In this document: positions 9,231 to 19,854 of the stretch, in pieces
Layout of the letters: every line of letters begins with the position of its first letter
How positions within the stretch are numbered: position 1 is the first letter of the stretch
Assembly: GCF_003602095.1 (NCBI RefSeq)
Contig: NZ_RAHH01000036.1
Span: forward strand, 1-47,008
Direction of reading: 5' to 3'
DNA from: Rahnella woolbedingensis
GTDB taxonomy: Bacteria; Pseudomonadota; Gammaproteobacteria; Enterobacterales; Enterobacteriaceae
DNA: 47,008 nt
Program-made: the position numbers and the translations under genes
The notes under the pieces: model-generated
Told to the model about the DNA's origin: nothing
The model's database searches: none
Seen by the model: the letters and a program-made list of their open reading frames with translations, nothing else

Positions 9231-9825
9231 CTTGACCCCTTGCTCCTCGGAGGAAGACCCCAAATTGCGATCTTTGACGAACCGGTTGCCGGAACGCCTC
9301 ATGACTACCAGTATTCAAATGTGTGTAGAACAGAAATGCCAGCGGCAGGCATTCTGAACCCGGAATGCGCAAGGACAGTAAGCCTCTAACAGGCTGATGA
9401 ACGGGCGAAATCGCGGGGAAAGTAAACATACATAAATCTGATGTTACAGGCCCAATATGTTACGCCAGTAATCCCACACATTAAATAGGTTTTTTAGTGA
9501 CCCAAAGCGGATTCCCGTGTACAGGTCAATTTAAGAACAAAACAGTAAAAAACCCTGTAATTGATCTGCCGCAATTTAAGCCTATCTCCTTGTTTATTTC
9601 TATATTATCCGCATCAATTTCAAAAAAATATTTCAAAATGTTAACTATTAGTTTCATTGAGCTTTAACGGTGGTTTTAATGTTAATTAATTGTACTTTTA
9701 TAGTTGCTGCAAATATCTATTTAGCTACCTATTGAGCCCTAATTATTAACCTTTTATTTCCAATGGACGTATCGTGCTGTGTTAATAAATATAGCTCAAT
9801 TCGGCGAATGTTAAATATTTCACCT
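9231..9825. promoter_or_regulatory. AT-rich control region upstream of cydA
   Basis: About 600 bases without a convincing gene. The stretch 9540-9830 is very AT-rich. On the plus strand TGTTAATTAATTGTA (9680-9694) contains a GTTAATTA core resembling the ArcA box, and TGTTAACTATTAG (9639-9651) and TGTTAAT near 9780 are weaker relatives. In E. coli cydA is controlled by ArcA and FNR from several promoters. I saw no full FNR palindrome. Only the ArcA-like core is supported directly; the rest is by analogy. The mngRAB genes found here in E. coli are absent. Confidence 0.4.
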
Positions 9826-9828
9826 AAA

Positions 9829-9855
9829 ATAAAAAAAGGCCACCCGAAGGCGGCC
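9829..9855 (-). terminator. Intrinsic terminator of the sdh-suc operon
   Basis: On the minus strand GGCCGCC, a TTCG tetraloop and GGTGGCC form a 7-bp stem (one G-T pair; 9838-9855). It is followed directly by seven T residues (9831-9837). It lies about 75 bases after the sucD stop. Confidence 0.9.
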
Positions 9856-9930
9856 AACATGTCGAATCTGTTTCTTATATAAATCGACTTAAATCGCACC
9901 GGAATTTTGTTCCGGCGCGACCGGTAATGC
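9831..9930 (-). ncRNA. sdhX: Candidate SdhX-like 3'-UTR RNA after sucD
   Basis: The 100 bases from the sucD stop to the terminator contain a hairpin CCGGAA-CAAAA-TTCCGG (9899-9915), a single-stranded A/T-rich centre and the UUCG-loop terminator. In E. coli a regulatory RNA, SdhX (RybD), is processed from exactly this 3' UTR of the sdh-suc transcript and targets acetate-metabolism genes such as ackA. Here the assignment rests on position and architecture, not on recognised sequence identity. Confidence 0.35.
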
Positions 9931-10803
9931 TTATTGTGGCAGAAGAGATTTCACGGCTTCGCCGATGTCTGCCAGGCTGCGTACGGTTTTAACGCCGGCC
10001 GCTTCCAGTGCTGCAAATTTCTCGTCTGCGGTGCCTTTACCACCGGCAATGATGGCGCCTGCGTGGCCCATACGTTTGCCTTTAGGCGCAGTCACACCCG
10101 CGATGTAGCCCACAACCGGTTTGGTCACGTGTGCTTTGATGTACGCGGCAGCCTCTTCTTCTGCGTTACCACCGATTTCACCGATCATAACGATCACTTC
10201 AGTCTGTGGGTCTTCCTGGAACAGTTTCAGGATATCGATGAAGTTAGAGCCCGGGATCGGGTCACCGCCGATACCGACGCAGGTAGACTGGCCGTAACCG
10301 TAATCAGTGGTCTGTTTAACGGCTTCATAGGTCAGAGTACCGGAGCGGGAAACGATGCCCACTTTGCCTGGTAAGTGAATATGGCCAGGCATGATGCCGA
10401 TTTTGCATTCGCCAGGAGTGATAACACCTGGGCAGTTTGGCCCGATCATCACTGCATCGCTTTGATCCAGTTTCACTTTAATCACCAGCATATCCAGCGT
10501 CGGGATACCTTCAGTGATACAGATGATCAGTTTGATGCCTGCATCCAGCGCTTCCAGAATGGAATCTTTACAGAACGGGGCCGGAACATAAATCACAGAC
10601 GCGGTGGCGCCGGTGGTTTCTACCGCTTCACGCACGGTGTTGAACACTGGCAGACCCAGATGCTCGGTGCCGCCTTTGCCTGGCGTTACGCCGCCAACCA
10701 TTTTTGTGCCGTAAGCGATGGCTTGTTCGGAGTGGAAAGTCCCCTGGCTACCGGTGAAACCCTGGCAGATAACTTTGGTGTTCTTGTTGATTAAAATCGA
10801 CAT
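9931..10803 (-). CDS. sucD: Succinyl-CoA synthetase alpha subunit
   Basis: 290 aa. An N-terminal CoA-binding Rossmann domain ([10 protein letters not shown] at about 16-24) precedes a ligase domain with the phosphorylated histidine in RMGHAGAII (His247). SucCD converts succinyl-CoA, phosphate and ADP to succinate, CoA and ATP in the TCA cycle. The ATG overlaps the sucC TAA by one base (TAATG), so translation is probably coupled, which suits a 1:1 complex. It is the last gene of the sdhCDAB-sucABCD cluster. Confidence 0.98.
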   Translation of the reverse strand: MSILINKNTKVICQGFTGSQGTFHSEQAIAYGTKMVGGVTPGKGGTEHLGLPVFNTVREAVETTGATASVIYVPAPFCKDSILEALDAGIKLIICITEGIPTLDMLVIKVKLDQSDAVMIGPNCPGVITPGECKIGIMPGHIHLPGKVGIVSRSGTLTYEAVKQTTDYGYGQSTCVGIGGDPIPGSNFIDILKLFQEDPQTEVIVMIGEIGGNAEEEAAAYIKAHVTKPVVGYIAGVTAPKGKRMGHAGAIIAGGKGTADEKFAALEAAGVKTVRSLADIGEAVKSLLPQ

Positions 10804-11969
10804 TATTTCCCCTCCACTGCCGCGACAACTTGTTGAGCCGCATTCGTCAGGCTGGTCGCTGCAATGATGTTCAAACCGCTGTCTGCCAGTTTTTTGGCAC
10901 CCAGCTCGGCATTGTTACCTTCAAGACGTACCACAACCGGTACGCTGACGCCCACTTCTTCCACCGCACCGATGATACCGTCGGCGATCAGGTCGCAACG
11001 TACGATACCGCCGAATATGTTAACGAAGACGGCTTTCACTTTTTCATCGGACAGGATGATTTTGAAGGCTTCGGTCACGCGTTCTTTGGTTGCACCACCG
11101 CCAACATCCAGGAAGTTAGCCGGATCGCCGCCGTGCAGTTTCACGATATCCATGGTACCCATTGCCAGACCGGCACCGTTCACCATGCAACCGATGTTGC
11201 CGTCGAGCGCAACGTAGTTCAGTTCCCACTGCGCTGCCTGAGATTCACGGGCATCTTCCTGGCTGTAATCGCGCATTTCACGCAATTCTGGCTGACGGAA
11301 CAAGGCGTTACCGTCCGCACCCAGTTTGCCGTCGAGGCAGATCAGGTCACCAGCGGTCGTTACGACCAGCGGGTTAATTTCGATAAGCGCCAGGTCGCGC
11401 TCTAAGAAGATGTTCGCCAGACCCATGAAGATCTTGGTGAACTGCTGAACCTGCTTACCGGTAAGACCCAGTTTGAAGGCCAGTTCGCGACCCTGATAAG
11501 GCTGCGGACCTGCCAGCGGATCCAGTGCAACTTTATGGATCAGATGAGGCGTTTCTTCAGCCACTTTCTCAATTTCCACGCCGCCTTCAGTAGACGCCAT
11601 GAACACTACGCGACGGGAGCTGCGATCGACTACCGCACCGAGGTACAGTTCCTGATCGATATCCGTTGCTGCTTCAACCAGGATCTGGTTAACCGGCTGA
11701 CCGCTGGCGTCTGTCTGGTAAGTGACCAGACGTTTACCCAGCCAGTGCTCAGCAAAAGCGCGAATTTCTTCTTTGCTTTTAACCACTTTCACGCCGCCCG
11801 CTTTACCGCGGCCACCGGCATGAACCTGACATTTCACCACCCACGGACCGGCACCGATTTTCGATGCTGCCTCTTCCGCTTCACGCGGGGTGGAACAGGC
11901 GAAGCCTGATGGTGCTGGCAGGCCGTAGCGCAGGAACAGCTGTTTCGCCTGATACTCGTGTAAATTCAT
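10803..11969 (-). CDS. sucC: Succinyl-CoA synthetase beta subunit
   Basis: 388 aa. An ATP-grasp domain (about 1-240; [12 protein letters not shown] start, [16 protein letters not shown] nucleotide-binding motif) is followed by a ligase/CoA-binding domain with the glycine-rich [13 protein letters not shown] and [11 protein letters not shown] motifs. It pairs with SucD for substrate-level phosphorylation. Length is identical to E. coli SucC. It is separated from sucB by 92 bases containing a strong stem-loop and abuts sucD. Confidence 0.98.
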   Translation of the reverse strand: MNLHEYQAKQLFLRYGLPAPSGFACSTPREAEEAASKIGAGPWVVKCQVHAGGRGKAGGVKVVKSKEEIRAFAEHWLGKRLVTYQTDASGQPVNQILVEAATDIDQELYLGAVVDRSSRRVVFMASTEGGVEIEKVAEETPHLIHKVALDPLAGPQPYQGRELAFKLGLTGKQVQQFTKIFMGLANIFLERDLALIEINPLVVTTAGDLICLDGKLGADGNALFRQPELREMRDYSQEDARESQAAQWELNYVALDGNIGCMVNGAGLAMGTMDIVKLHGGDPANFLDVGGGATKERVTEAFKIILSDEKVKAVFVNIFGGIVRCDLIADGIIGAVEEVGVSVPVVVRLEGNNAELGAKKLADSGLNIIAATSLTNAAQQVVAAVEGK

Positions 11970-12005
11970 GATGTTCTATCCATTCTTAGTAGGAAGGCTT
12001 ATCAG

Positions 12006-12057
12006 GGCACAGCGAACCGTGCCGCAGATTTTTCGATCTCTAATCTTTCGCTGTGCC
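12006..12057 (-). repeat. Stem-loop in the sucB-sucC intercistronic gap
   Basis: GGCACAGCGAA (12006-12016) and TTCGCTGTGCC (12047-12057) form a perfect 11-bp inverted repeat with a 30-base loop. A competing shorter hairpin, GGCAC (12006-12010) with GTGCC (12019-12023), uses the left arm. No T-run follows on the minus strand, so it is probably an mRNA processing or stability element rather than a terminator. Confidence 0.6.
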
Positions 12058-12061
12058 GGGA

Positions 12062-13282
12062 CTAAACGTCCAGCAGCAGGCGAGCCGGATCTTCCAGCAT
12101 TTCTTTAATGGTCACCAGGAAGCCGACCGATTCACGGCCGTCCACCAGACGGTGATCGTAGGACAATGCCAGATACATCATTGGCAAAATCACTACCTGA
12201 CCATTAACCGCCATAGGACGATCTTTAATGGCATGCATGCCCAGGATCGCACTCTGTGGTGGGTTGATGATTGGCGTGGACATCAGGGAGCCGAAGACGC
12301 CGCCGTTGGTCACGGTAAAGTTACCGCCGGTCAGTTCTTCCACTTTCAGTTTGCCGTCACGGCCTTTAATCGCCAGCTCTTTGATTTGCTTCTCGATATC
12401 AGCCATGCCCAGGGTATCTACGTCACGCAGAACCGGTGTTACCAGGCCACGTGGAGTCGATACAGCAATGCTGACGTCGAAGTAGTTGTGGTAAACCACA
12501 TCTTCGCCATCAATAGACGCGTTCACTTCCGGATAACGTTTCAGCGCTTCAACAACGGCTTTCAGATAGAAAGACATGAAGCCCAGACGCACACCGTGAC
12601 GTTTTTCGAAACCATCACCGTACTGCTTACGCAAGTCCATGATTGGCTTCATGTTGATTTCGTTGAAGGTCGTCAGCATCGCAGTGCTGTTCTTCGCTTC
12701 AAGCAGACGCTCAGCAACACGCTTACGCAGACGGGTCATAGGCACACGTTTTTCGCTACGTGAACCCAGAGCCGGAGCGGCGCTGGTGGCTGCCGGAGCT
12801 GCGGCTGCTGGTTTAGCATCTTTGGCTTTCGCCAGGTGCTGTTCGATGTCTTCACGGGTCAGACGACCGCCGACACCGCTGCCTTTAATGGCGCTGGCAT
12901 CCAGAGAATGTTCAGCAATCAGACGACGGATAGCCGGGCTGAGTGCGTCATTGTTCTCTTCTTCCAGTGCTGCCGTGTGGCGTGCCGCAGGAGTCGCTTC
13001 TTTATCGGAGCTTTTCTCAGTGCTTGGCTTGCCAGTGCTGTTCCCCGGACGAATGCGCGCCAGGATCTGGCGGGAAATCACGGTGGCGCCTTCGTCTTCG
13101 ATAATGCTGTCCAGAATACCGGCTTCACTTGCCGGGACTTCCAGAACCACTTTATCGGTTTCAATTTCTACCAGTACATCGTCACGCTCAACACTGTCGC
13201 CCGGCTTTTTGTGCCAGGTGGCAACCGTCGCATCCGCCACGGATTCAGGAAGGTCAGGGACCAGAATATCTACGCTACTCAT
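12062..13282 (-). CDS. sucB: 2-oxoglutarate dehydrogenase E2 (dihydrolipoyl succinyltransferase)
   Basis: 406 aa. A lipoyl domain (about 1-77) carries the lipoylated Lys44 in [13 protein letters not shown] flexible linker and peripheral-subunit binding domain (about 113-150, [12 protein letters not shown]...GGRLTREDI) lead to a catalytic domain (about 175-406) with the acyltransferase motif DHRLVDG (His377, Asp381). E2 forms the core of the 2-oxoglutarate dehydrogenase complex and passes the succinyl group to CoA. A clear AAGGATTT ribosome site precedes the ATG. sucA lies 45 bases upstream. Confidence 0.98.
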   Translation of the reverse strand: MSSVDILVPDLPESVADATVATWHKKPGDSVERDDVLVEIETDKVVLEVPASEAGILDSIIEDEGATVISRQILARIRPGNSTGKPSTEKSSDKEATPAARHTAALEEENNDALSPAIRRLIAEHSLDASAIKGSGVGGRLTREDIEQHLAKAKDAKPAAAAPAATSAAPALGSRSEKRVPMTRLRKRVAERLLEAKNSTAMLTTFNEINMKPIMDLRKQYGDGFEKRHGVRLGFMSFYLKAVVEALKRYPEVNASIDGEDVVYHNYFDVSIAVSTPRGLVTPVLRDVDTLGMADIEKQIKELAIKGRDGKLKVEELTGGNFTVTNGGVFGSLMSTPIINPPQSAILGMHAIKDRPMAVNGQVVILPMMYLALSYDHRLVDGRESVGFLVTIKEMLEDPARLLLDV

Positions 13283-13327
13283 TATAAATCCTTCTTATGT
13301 TCCATAGTGTTAACTCACACCAACGCG

Positions 13328-16135
13328 TTATTTAACGTTAAGCGCATCGTTAACCAGATCTTGCTGTTGCTTCTGGTGAACGGACATATAGCCGACTGCC
13401 GGAGAGGCAGAAGCAGGACGTCCGGCGTAACGTAAAGAAGCCCCGAAAGGAATCACTTCACGGAAATTGTGCTGGCTGCAATACCACGCGCCCTGGTTCA
13501 GCGGCTCTTCCTGACACCAGACGAAATCATGGACGTGTGAGAATTTCTCAAGCACTTCCTGAATCGCTTTGTGCGGGAATGGATACAGCTGCTCGATGCG
13601 GACAATCGCCACATCGGTTTGCTCGTTTTTGCGACGTTGTTCCAGCAGGTCGTAGTAAACCTTACCGGAGCACATCACCACGCGCTTAACCTGTTTTGAA
13701 TCAAGTTCGTCAACTTCACCAATCGCTGGCAGGAAGCTGCCGTCGGCCAGTTCTTCCAGCGTAGAAACCGCCAGAGGATGACGCAACAGTGACTTCGGTG
13801 ACATCACGATCAGCGGACGGCGCATACCGCGCAGTGCCTGACGACGGATCATGTGGTACACCTGCGCCGGGGTAGACGGGATACACACCTGCATGTTTTG
13901 CTCAGCACAAAGTTGCAGATAGCGTTCCAGACGCGCGGAGGAGTGCTCCGGCCCCTGCCCTTCGTAGCCGTGCGGCAGCAGCATCACCAGACCACACATG
14001 CGGCCCCATTTCTGTTCGCCGGAACTGATGAACTGGTCGATAACCACCTGCGCACCATTGGCGAAGTCACCGAACTGCGCTTCCCAGATGGTCAGGGTGC
14101 GGGGTTCAGCCGTGGCATAACCGTATTCAAACGCCAGTACCGCTTCTTCGGAAAGCACAGAATCCCAGACGTTGAACTCACCCTGGCTGTTATGGATATT
14201 AGCCAGCGGCACATACACGGAACCGTTTTTCTGATTGTGGACAACAGCATGACGGTGGAAGAAGGTGCCGCGACCGGTATCTTCACCGGAAAGACGAATC
14301 GGAATACCTTCGTCCACCAGCGTAGCGTACGCCAGATTTTCTGCGCCGCCCCAGTCGAATTTCTTATTACCTTCGGCCATCTCGTTACGGTCGCCATAAA
14401 TCTTGGCAACGCGCGACTGCATTTCAATCGCATCCGGCACATGGCTGACGCGACGCGCCAGTTCCTGCAGACGTTTATGCTCAACCTTATTCGGATAAGG
14501 CTCGTCCCACTCATGATTCAGATACGGTGACCAGGTGAAAGTGTGCATGTCATTCTGACGCCACTCTTCCACTACGCACTCACCGGCATCCAGCGCATCA
14601 CGGTACAGATTGACCATTTCCGTCGCATCTTCGAGGCTGGCAACATTCTGCTCAGTCAGGACGTCAGCGTAGATTTTGCGTGGCGTCGGGTGTTTCTTGA
14701 TCTTGGTGTACATCAGCGGCTGGGTTGCGCTAGGTTCGTCGGCCTCGTTATGGCCGTGGCGACGGTAGCAAACCAGGTCGATCATGACGTCACGCTTAAA
14801 GGTATTGCGGAAATCCAGTGCCAGGCGGGTGACGAAAGCGACCGCTTCCGGATCATCAGCATTGACGTGGAAAATCGGGGCCTGCACCATTTTCGCGATA
14901 TCGGTACAGTAATCGGTGGAACGCGCATCTTTTGGATTCGAGGTGGTGAAGCCCACCTGGTTATTGATGACGATACGCACAGTACCGCCCACTTCATAAC
15001 CGCGTGCCAGCGACATGTTCAGGGTTTCCTGAACCACACCCTGACCGGTAATTGCCGCGTCACCGTGAATGGTGATAGGCAGAACCATGTTGCTGCGCGC
15101 TTCGTCCAGACGATCACGACGGGCACGAACAGAACCGATAACCACCGGGCTGACGATTTCCAGGTGCGACGGGTTAAACGCCAGCGCCAGGTGAACCATG
15201 CCGCCTTCGGTTTCCACATCAGACGAATAGCCCATGTGGTATTTCACGTCACCGGTACCCAGGTGTTCTTTATGCTTGCCGGAGAATTCGTCGAACAGGT
15301 CCTGAGGTTTTTTCCCCAGCACGTTGATCAGCACGTTCAGACGACCACGGTGCGCCATACCCAGCACCACTTCGCGAGTTCCGTTTTTGCCGGCATGACG
15401 GATCATGTCTTTAAGCATAGGAACCAGCGCGTCGCCACCTTCGAGAGAGAAGCGTTTTGCACCCGGGAATTTCGCCCCCAGATAACGCTCCAGACCTTCA
15501 GCTGCGGTCAGTTCTTTCAGGAAGGTTTTCTTCTCATCATTGGTGAAATTCGCACGACCTGCGACAGATTCGATACGCTGTTGGATCCAGCGTTTCTCTT
15601 CTGTGTTGGTGATGTGCATATATTCCGCACCAATGGATCCGCAATAGGTTTGCTTCAGGGCTTTATACAGCTCGCCGAGCTGCATGGTTTCCTTGCCAAT
15701 GGCAAATGAACCGACGTTGAAGGTCTCCTGGAAATCAGCTTCAGTCAGATGATGGAACGCAGGATCCAGGTCAGGAACGTCGTCGAGTTTCCAAAGACCA
15801 AGGGGATCAAGGTTCGCGTTCTGATGGCCACGGAAGCGGAAGGCGTTAATTAACTGCAGCACCTTGACTTGCTTGGCATCCGTTTGCGGATCGCTGATGG
15901 AGGAGTTATAACGTGACGTGTCTTTCGCCAGGCGGCGGAAGTAGTCCCGTGTTTGAGAATGGAGTTGCTCTGGTTTCACACCCACTGTTGGTAGCTGTTT
16001 AAAAATCGAACGCCAGCTATCGTCAACGGAACCAGGATCGGTTAAGTAGTCTTCATAGAGTTGTTCTATGTAAGACTGGTTTGCACCCGCCAGATAGGAG
16101 GAATCCAGCCAGGCCTTCATTGCGCCGTTCTGCAT
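13328..16135 (-). CDS. sucA: 2-oxoglutarate dehydrogenase E1 component
   Basis: 935 aa, two residues longer than E. coli SucA with a small insertion near residue 195. Domains are the N-terminal E2-binding segment (MQNGAMKAWLDSSYLAGANQ), the thiamine-diphosphate transketolase-like core (motifs GMAHRGRLNVL and GDAAITGQGVV), a pyrimidine-binding domain and a C-terminal domain. It decarboxylates 2-oxoglutarate and transfers the succinyl group to the lipoamide of SucB. The 405-base space from sdhB holds a hairpin and probably a sucA-proximal promoter. A 388-codon antisense frame at 14543-15709 is a composition shadow. Confidence 0.98.
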   Translation of the reverse strand: MQNGAMKAWLDSSYLAGANQSYIEQLYEDYLTDPGSVDDSWRSIFKQLPTVGVKPEQLHSQTRDYFRRLAKDTSRYNSSISDPQTDAKQVKVLQLINAFRFRGHQNANLDPLGLWKLDDVPDLDPAFHHLTEADFQETFNVGSFAIGKETMQLGELYKALKQTYCGSIGAEYMHITNTEEKRWIQQRIESVAGRANFTNDEKKTFLKELTAAEGLERYLGAKFPGAKRFSLEGGDALVPMLKDMIRHAGKNGTREVVLGMAHRGRLNVLINVLGKKPQDLFDEFSGKHKEHLGTGDVKYHMGYSSDVETEGGMVHLALAFNPSHLEIVSPVVIGSVRARRDRLDEARSNMVLPITIHGDAAITGQGVVQETLNMSLARGYEVGGTVRIVINNQVGFTTSNPKDARSTDYCTDIAKMVQAPIFHVNADDPEAVAFVTRLALDFRNTFKRDVMIDLVCYRRHGHNEADEPSATQPLMYTKIKKHPTPRKIYADVLTEQNVASLEDATEMVNLYRDALDAGECVVEEWRQNDMHTFTWSPYLNHEWDEPYPNKVEHKRLQELARRVSHVPDAIEMQSRVAKIYGDRNEMAEGNKKFDWGGAENLAYATLVDEGIPIRLSGEDTGRGTFFHRHAVVHNQKNGSVYVPLANIHNSQGEFNVWDSVLSEEAVLAFEYGYATAEPRTLTIWEAQFGDFANGAQVVIDQFISSGEQKWGRMCGLVMLLPHGYEGQGPEHSSARLERYLQLCAEQNMQVCIPSTPAQVYHMIRRQALRGMRRPLIVMSPKSLLRHPLAVSTLEELADGSFLPAIGEVDELDSKQVKRVVMCSGKVYYDLLEQRRKNEQTDVAIVRIEQLYPFPHKAIQEVLEKFSHVHDFVWCQEEPLNQGAWYCSQHNFREVIPFGASLRYAGRPASASPAVGYMSVHQKQQQDLVNDALNVK

Positions 16136-16497
16136 CGTGATCCCTTAAGCTTTGAAGCTTTAGTTTTCGCCGTGGTTAATAATATTGACCGTGATACACC
16201 GCGGTAAAACGGTTTTCCTTACTAAAACAGTTCGCTGGTTGAGCGTTTGGCTCTTCAAGGAACCTTCAAAAATCATCCATCTGGCTGAGTGATTTTTGAA
16301 GTTGCCCTGCTTTTTCTTCCCTTCTTTTTACTGCCCCTTCATCTCCCTGATTTTGACCCGGCTATCTTACTCCAGTCAGGCGCAACTTTGTTGCACTTGT
16401 TGCTACTTTGTTATTAAAAAATTACTTATTTGCTATCCTCGCCTCAGTTACCGCATTTGTAACTAAAGAAAGTGCATAACAGTGGGTAACTAAATAA
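16136..16497. other. sdhB-sucA intergenic region
   Basis: About 360 bases without a gene between sucA and the hairpin after sdhB. In E. coli the matching space holds the sucA promoter. I see short repeated GTTAC/TTGTTGC-type words at about 16383-16500 but no promoter strong enough to call. It likely serves as the long 5' leader of sucA plus readthrough from sdhCDAB. Confidence 0.4.
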
Positions 16498-16521
16498 CAG
16501 CGGGAACCTGAGTTCCCGCTG
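16498..16521 (-). terminator. Hairpin (partial terminator or attenuator) after sdhB
   Basis: CAGCGGGAAC (16498-16507), loop CTGA and GTTCCCGCTG (16512-16521) form a perfect 10-bp stem. On the minus strand it is followed by TTATTTAGTT, only weakly T-rich. It starts 20 bases after the sdhB stop. This suits partial termination and 3'-end protection of sdhCDAB mRNA with readthrough into sucABCD. Confidence 0.6.
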
Positions 16522-16540
16522 AATGCGTTACCTAAACCAC

Positions 16541-17257
16541 TCAGGCACCACGCTGTAGAAGCATGGATTTGATATGGCCGATCGCCTTGGTCGGGTTCAG
16601 CCCCTTCGGACACACACTTACACAGTTCATGATGCTGTGGCAGCGGAATACGCTGAAAGCATCGTTCAGGTCGTCAAGGCGCGATTGTGTTTCAGTATCG
16701 CGGCTGTCGATCAGGAAGCGGTAAGCGGCCAGAAGACCTGCCGGACCGACAAATTTGTCCGGATTCCACCAGAACGAAGGACAGGACGTCGAGCAGCAGG
16801 CGCAGAGAATACATTCATATAATCCGTCCAGCTTTTCACGCTCATCCGGCATCTGTAAATGTTCACGCGCCGGAGGATTCTTCCCATCATTCAACAGGTA
16901 AGGCTTAATCTTCTCATACTGCTTATAGAATTGCCCCATGTCCACAACAAGGTCGCGAACAACTGGCAACCCCGGCAACGGACGGATAACAATTTTCTTG
17001 CTACCGTTACGCAGCGTCGATACCGGCGTGATACACGCCAGACCGTTTTTACCGTTCATGTTGACGCCGTCAGACCCGCAAACGCCTTCACGGCATGAGC
17101 GGCGGAAAGCCAGCGTCGGATCCTGTTCTTTCAGCAAAATCAGCGCGTCGAGCAACATCATGTCGCGTCCGTCTTTGGCTTCCAGCACGTAATCTTTCAT
17201 GTACGGAACGTCATCAACGTCCGGGTTATAGCGATAAATCGAAAATTCAATTTTCAT
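16541..17257 (-). CDS. sdhB: Succinate dehydrogenase iron-sulfur subunit
   Basis: 238 aa. An N-terminal plant-type ferredoxin domain has CREGVCGSDG and a later Cys for the [2Fe-2S] centre. A C-terminal domain carries CILCACCSTSCP and CHSIMNCVSVCPKGLNP for the [4Fe-4S] and [3Fe-4S] centres. It passes electrons from SdhA FAD to ubiquinone at SdhC/D on the cytoplasmic membrane face. A GGAGACA ribosome site precedes the start 18 bases after sdhA. Confidence 0.98.
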   Translation of the reverse strand: MKIEFSIYRYNPDVDDVPYMKDYVLEAKDGRDMMLLDALILLKEQDPTLAFRRSCREGVCGSDGVNMNGKNGLACITPVSTLRNGSKKIVIRPLPGLPVVRDLVVDMGQFYKQYEKIKPYLLNDGKNPPAREHLQMPDEREKLDGLYECILCACCSTSCPSFWWNPDKFVGPAGLLAAYRFLIDSRDTETQSRLDDLNDAFSVFRCHSIMNCVSVCPKGLNPTKAIGHIKSMLLQRGA

Positions 17258-17275
17258 AGTTGTCTCCGCTTAGCC

Positions 17276-19042
17276 CTAGTAAGTACGCGCTTTCGGCGGG
17301 AACGCCGCGCGAAGCTTAGGCTGCATGTTCACCTCACGGCGGGTCATGCTTTCCGTTTCCGGCTGATACAGCGTATGGCACAACCAGTTCGCATCATCAC
17401 GTTCAGGGAAGTCGAAGCGGCTGTGCGCGCCACGGCTTTCTGTACGGTAGTTTGCGGAGACGGCAGTAGAGAACGCAGTTTCCATCAGGTTATCCAGCTC
17501 CAGACACTCGACGCGCTGGGTGTTGAATTCTGAAGAAGTATCATCCAGACGCGCTGATTTCAGACGCTCGCGGATCACTTTCAGTTCTTCCAGACCTTTC
17601 GCCATCGCATCACCTTCGCGGAAGACCGAGAAGTTGTTCTGCATGCACGATTGCAGGTCTTTACGGATTGCCACCGGATCTTCACCAGAACGGGTGTTGT
17701 TCCAGCGGTTCAGACGTTCCAGAGACACATCGATATCATCCTGAGATGCATCGCGGCTTTCGCCCTGCTCGGTAATAGATTCCTGCAGATGCATGCCCGC
17801 TGCGCGACCAAACACCACCAGATCCAGCAGTGAGTTACCGCCCAGACGGTTCGCGCCGTGAACCGACACGCAGGCAATTTCGCCGACTGCGAACAGCCCG
17901 GGGATCACTTCATCCTGACCCTGTGCGTTTACACGCAGCGCCTGACCGGTCACTTTGGTCGGGATCCCGCCCATCATGTAGTGGCAGGTAGGGATAACAG
18001 GGATTGGCTCTTTCACCGGATCGACGTGTGCAAAGGTACGCGACAGTTCGAGGATACCCGGCAGGCGGGATTCCAGAACGTCTTTACCCAGATGATCAAG
18101 TTTGAGTTTAGCGTGCGGGCCCCACGGACCTTCACAGCCACGGCCTTCACGGATTTCGATCATGATGGAACGCGCCACCACATCACGACCCGCCAGGTCT
18201 TTCGCATTCGGCGCATAACGTTCCATGAAACGTTCGCCATCTTTATTAAGCAGATAACCGCCTTCACCACGACAGCCTTCTGTCACCAGAACCCCGGCAC
18301 CGGCAATACCGGTCGGGTGGAACTGCCACATTTCCATGTCCTGTACCGGCACGCCTGCACGCAGCGCCATGCCGACACCGTCACCGGTATTAATGTGGGC
18401 GTTGGTAGTGGACTGATAAATCCGGCCCGCACCGCCGGTTGCCAGCACGGTCGCTTTGGCTTTGAAGTACACCACTTCACCGGTTTCGATACAGATAGCA
18501 GTACAGCCGACGATGGCGCCGTCCTGGTTTTTCACTAAATCCAGTGAATACCATTCGGAGAAAATCGTGGTGCCATTTTTCAGGTTCTGCTGATACAGCG
18601 TGTGCAGTAAGGCGTGACCGGTACGGTCAGCGGCTGCCGCAGTACGTGCCGCCTGCTCGCCGCCGAAGTTCTTCGACTGGCCGCCAAACGGACGCTGATA
18701 AATACGGCCGTCTTCAAGACGGGAGAAAGGCAGCCCCATGTGTTCCAGTTCCAGAATCGCTTCCGGGCCGGTCTTACACATATATTCAATGGCGTCCTGG
18801 TCACCGATATAGTCGGAACCTTTTACGGTGTCGTACATATGCCATTCCCAGTCATCCTCATGGGTGTTACCCAGCGCGACGGTAATACCGCCCTGCGCTG
18901 ACACCGTATGGGAGCGGGTCGGGAAGACTTTAGAAATCAGGGCGCAAGACAGCCCCATTTGTGAAATTTGTAACGCGGCACGCATACCGGCGCCACCTGC
19001 GCCGATAACGACAGCATCAAACTCTCTGACTGGCAGATTCAT
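17276..19042 (-). CDS. sdhA: Succinate dehydrogenase flavoprotein subunit
   Basis: 588 aa, the same as E. coli. An FAD-binding GAGGAGM motif (about 15-20), the covalently flavinylated His45 in [12 protein letters not shown], the capping domain and substrate-binding histidine/arginine motifs ([34 protein letters not shown]) are present. It oxidises succinate to fumarate on the cytoplasmic side of complex II. The start is three bases after the sdhD stop. SdhE is needed for flavinylation in enterobacteria and is not in this window. Confidence 0.98.
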   Translation of the reverse strand: MNLPVREFDAVVIGAGGAGMRAALQISQMGLSCALISKVFPTRSHTVSAQGGITVALGNTHEDDWEWHMYDTVKGSDYIGDQDAIEYMCKTGPEAILELEHMGLPFSRLEDGRIYQRPFGGQSKNFGGEQAARTAAAADRTGHALLHTLYQQNLKNGTTIFSEWYSLDLVKNQDGAIVGCTAICIETGEVVYFKAKATVLATGGAGRIYQSTTNAHINTGDGVGMALRAGVPVQDMEMWQFHPTGIAGAGVLVTEGCRGEGGYLLNKDGERFMERYAPNAKDLAGRDVVARSIMIEIREGRGCEGPWGPHAKLKLDHLGKDVLESRLPGILELSRTFAHVDPVKEPIPVIPTCHYMMGGIPTKVTGQALRVNAQGQDEVIPGLFAVGEIACVSVHGANRLGGNSLLDLVVFGRAAGMHLQESITEQGESRDASQDDIDVSLERLNRWNNTRSGEDPVAIRKDLQSCMQNNFSVFREGDAMAKGLEELKVIRERLKSARLDDTSSEFNTQRVECLELDNLMETAFSTAVSANYRTESRGAHSRFDFPERDDANWLCHTLYQPETESMTRREVNMQPKLRAAFPPKARTY

Positions 19043-19045
19043 TTA

Positions 19046-19393
19046 CTACGCTCCCCAAACAACAATTGTTCCATAAAGTAGGTAAACCACCAGCGTCACG
19101 ACAATGGCCAGTTGCAGCACAAGCCGGACAGCGACCGGTTTCACATAGTCCGTTAACACCTGCCACATGCCGATCCACGCGTGGATCAGAATCGACAGCA
19201 GCGCCAGCAGTGTGAATACTTTGGTGATGGAGGAAGAGAAGAAGCCATGCCAGACATCAAATGTCAGTTCCTGAGCCAGAACCACGAAGCCCAGAATATA
19301 GAGGATGTACAGGGTGAGGATAATTGCGGAAGCACGCAGTAACAGCCAGTCGTGCACACCATTGCGCCCTAACGCAGAAACGTTGCTTACCAT
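19046..19393 (-). CDS. sdhD: Succinate dehydrogenase membrane anchor SdhD
   Basis: 115 aa, three membrane helices. The start [16 protein letters not shown] is chosen by identity to the family and because its ATG overlaps the sdhC stop by seven bases; the frame is open further upstream inside sdhC. Haem b ligand His71 and quinone-site Asp82/Tyr83 are present in [16 protein letters not shown]. It anchors SdhAB with SdhC and forms the ubiquinone site. In E. coli this start region is a RyhB small-RNA target, giving iron control. Confidence 0.97.
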   Translation of the reverse strand: MVSNVSALGRNGVHDWLLLRASAIILTLYILYILGFVVLAQELTFDVWHGFFSSSITKVFTLLALLSILIHAWIGMWQVLTDYVKPVAVRLVLQLAIVVTLVVYLLYGTIVVWGA

Positions 19394-19776
19394 ACGAGGA
19401 CTCCAGCCAGAATTGACAGCACGACGGTAAGACCGATTGCCACCTGGGCAGAACGGGTACCGGCAGCCAAACTCTCTTCGATAAAGCCAAAATCCATCAG
19501 CAAATGGCGAATGCCACCGCAAACGTGATAGGCCAGCGCAGTGAGTATTCCCCAAAAGATGAATTTGACGAAGAAGCTATTCATGATGGCGGCAGCATGT
19601 GCAAACCCTTCAGGAGAAGAGAGAGACAGGCCTAGTAGCCAGAGGAGGATACCGACGGCGACGAAGGTAATTACGCCAGAGACTCGGTGTAAGATGGACG
19701 CTATCGCAGTAACAGGAAACCGGATCGTTTGCAGATCCAGATTGACAGGTCTTTGTTTTTTCACGGTTTTGCCCAC
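19387..19776 (-). CDS. sdhC: Succinate dehydrogenase cytochrome b556 subunit SdhC
   Basis: 129 aa, three membrane helices. Ser27 and Arg31 of the quinone pocket (ASILHRVSG) and haem ligand His84 ([11 protein letters not shown]) are conserved. The start codon is GTG; a second GTG five codons in ([11 protein letters not shown]) is possible, but the longer form matches E. coli length. It is the first gene of sdhCDAB-sucABCD, with an 870-base divergent control region shared with gltA and a repeat element 79 bases upstream. Confidence 0.96.
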   Translation of the reverse strand: MGKTVKKQRPVNLDLQTIRFPVTAIASILHRVSGVITFVAVGILLWLLGLSLSSPEGFAHAAAIMNSFFVKFIFWGILTALAYHVCGGIRHLLMDFGFIEESLAAGTRSAQVAIGLTVVLSILAGVLVW

Positions 19777-19854
19777 ACAGCTCTTATTATTTTACTTCCT
19801 CCGGGCCCGGAGCAGTGTCAGACAGCATCTATCCTGCATTCTTTGCGCCGCTGG

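Noticed and set aside
9231-9830. FNR palindrome upstream of cydA
   Set aside because: Only half-sites such as TTGATCTG were seen; no TTGAT-N4-ATCAA.
14543-15709. 388-codon open frame on the plus strand across sucA
   Set aside because: Antisense shadow of a highly conserved gene; the translation has no family features.
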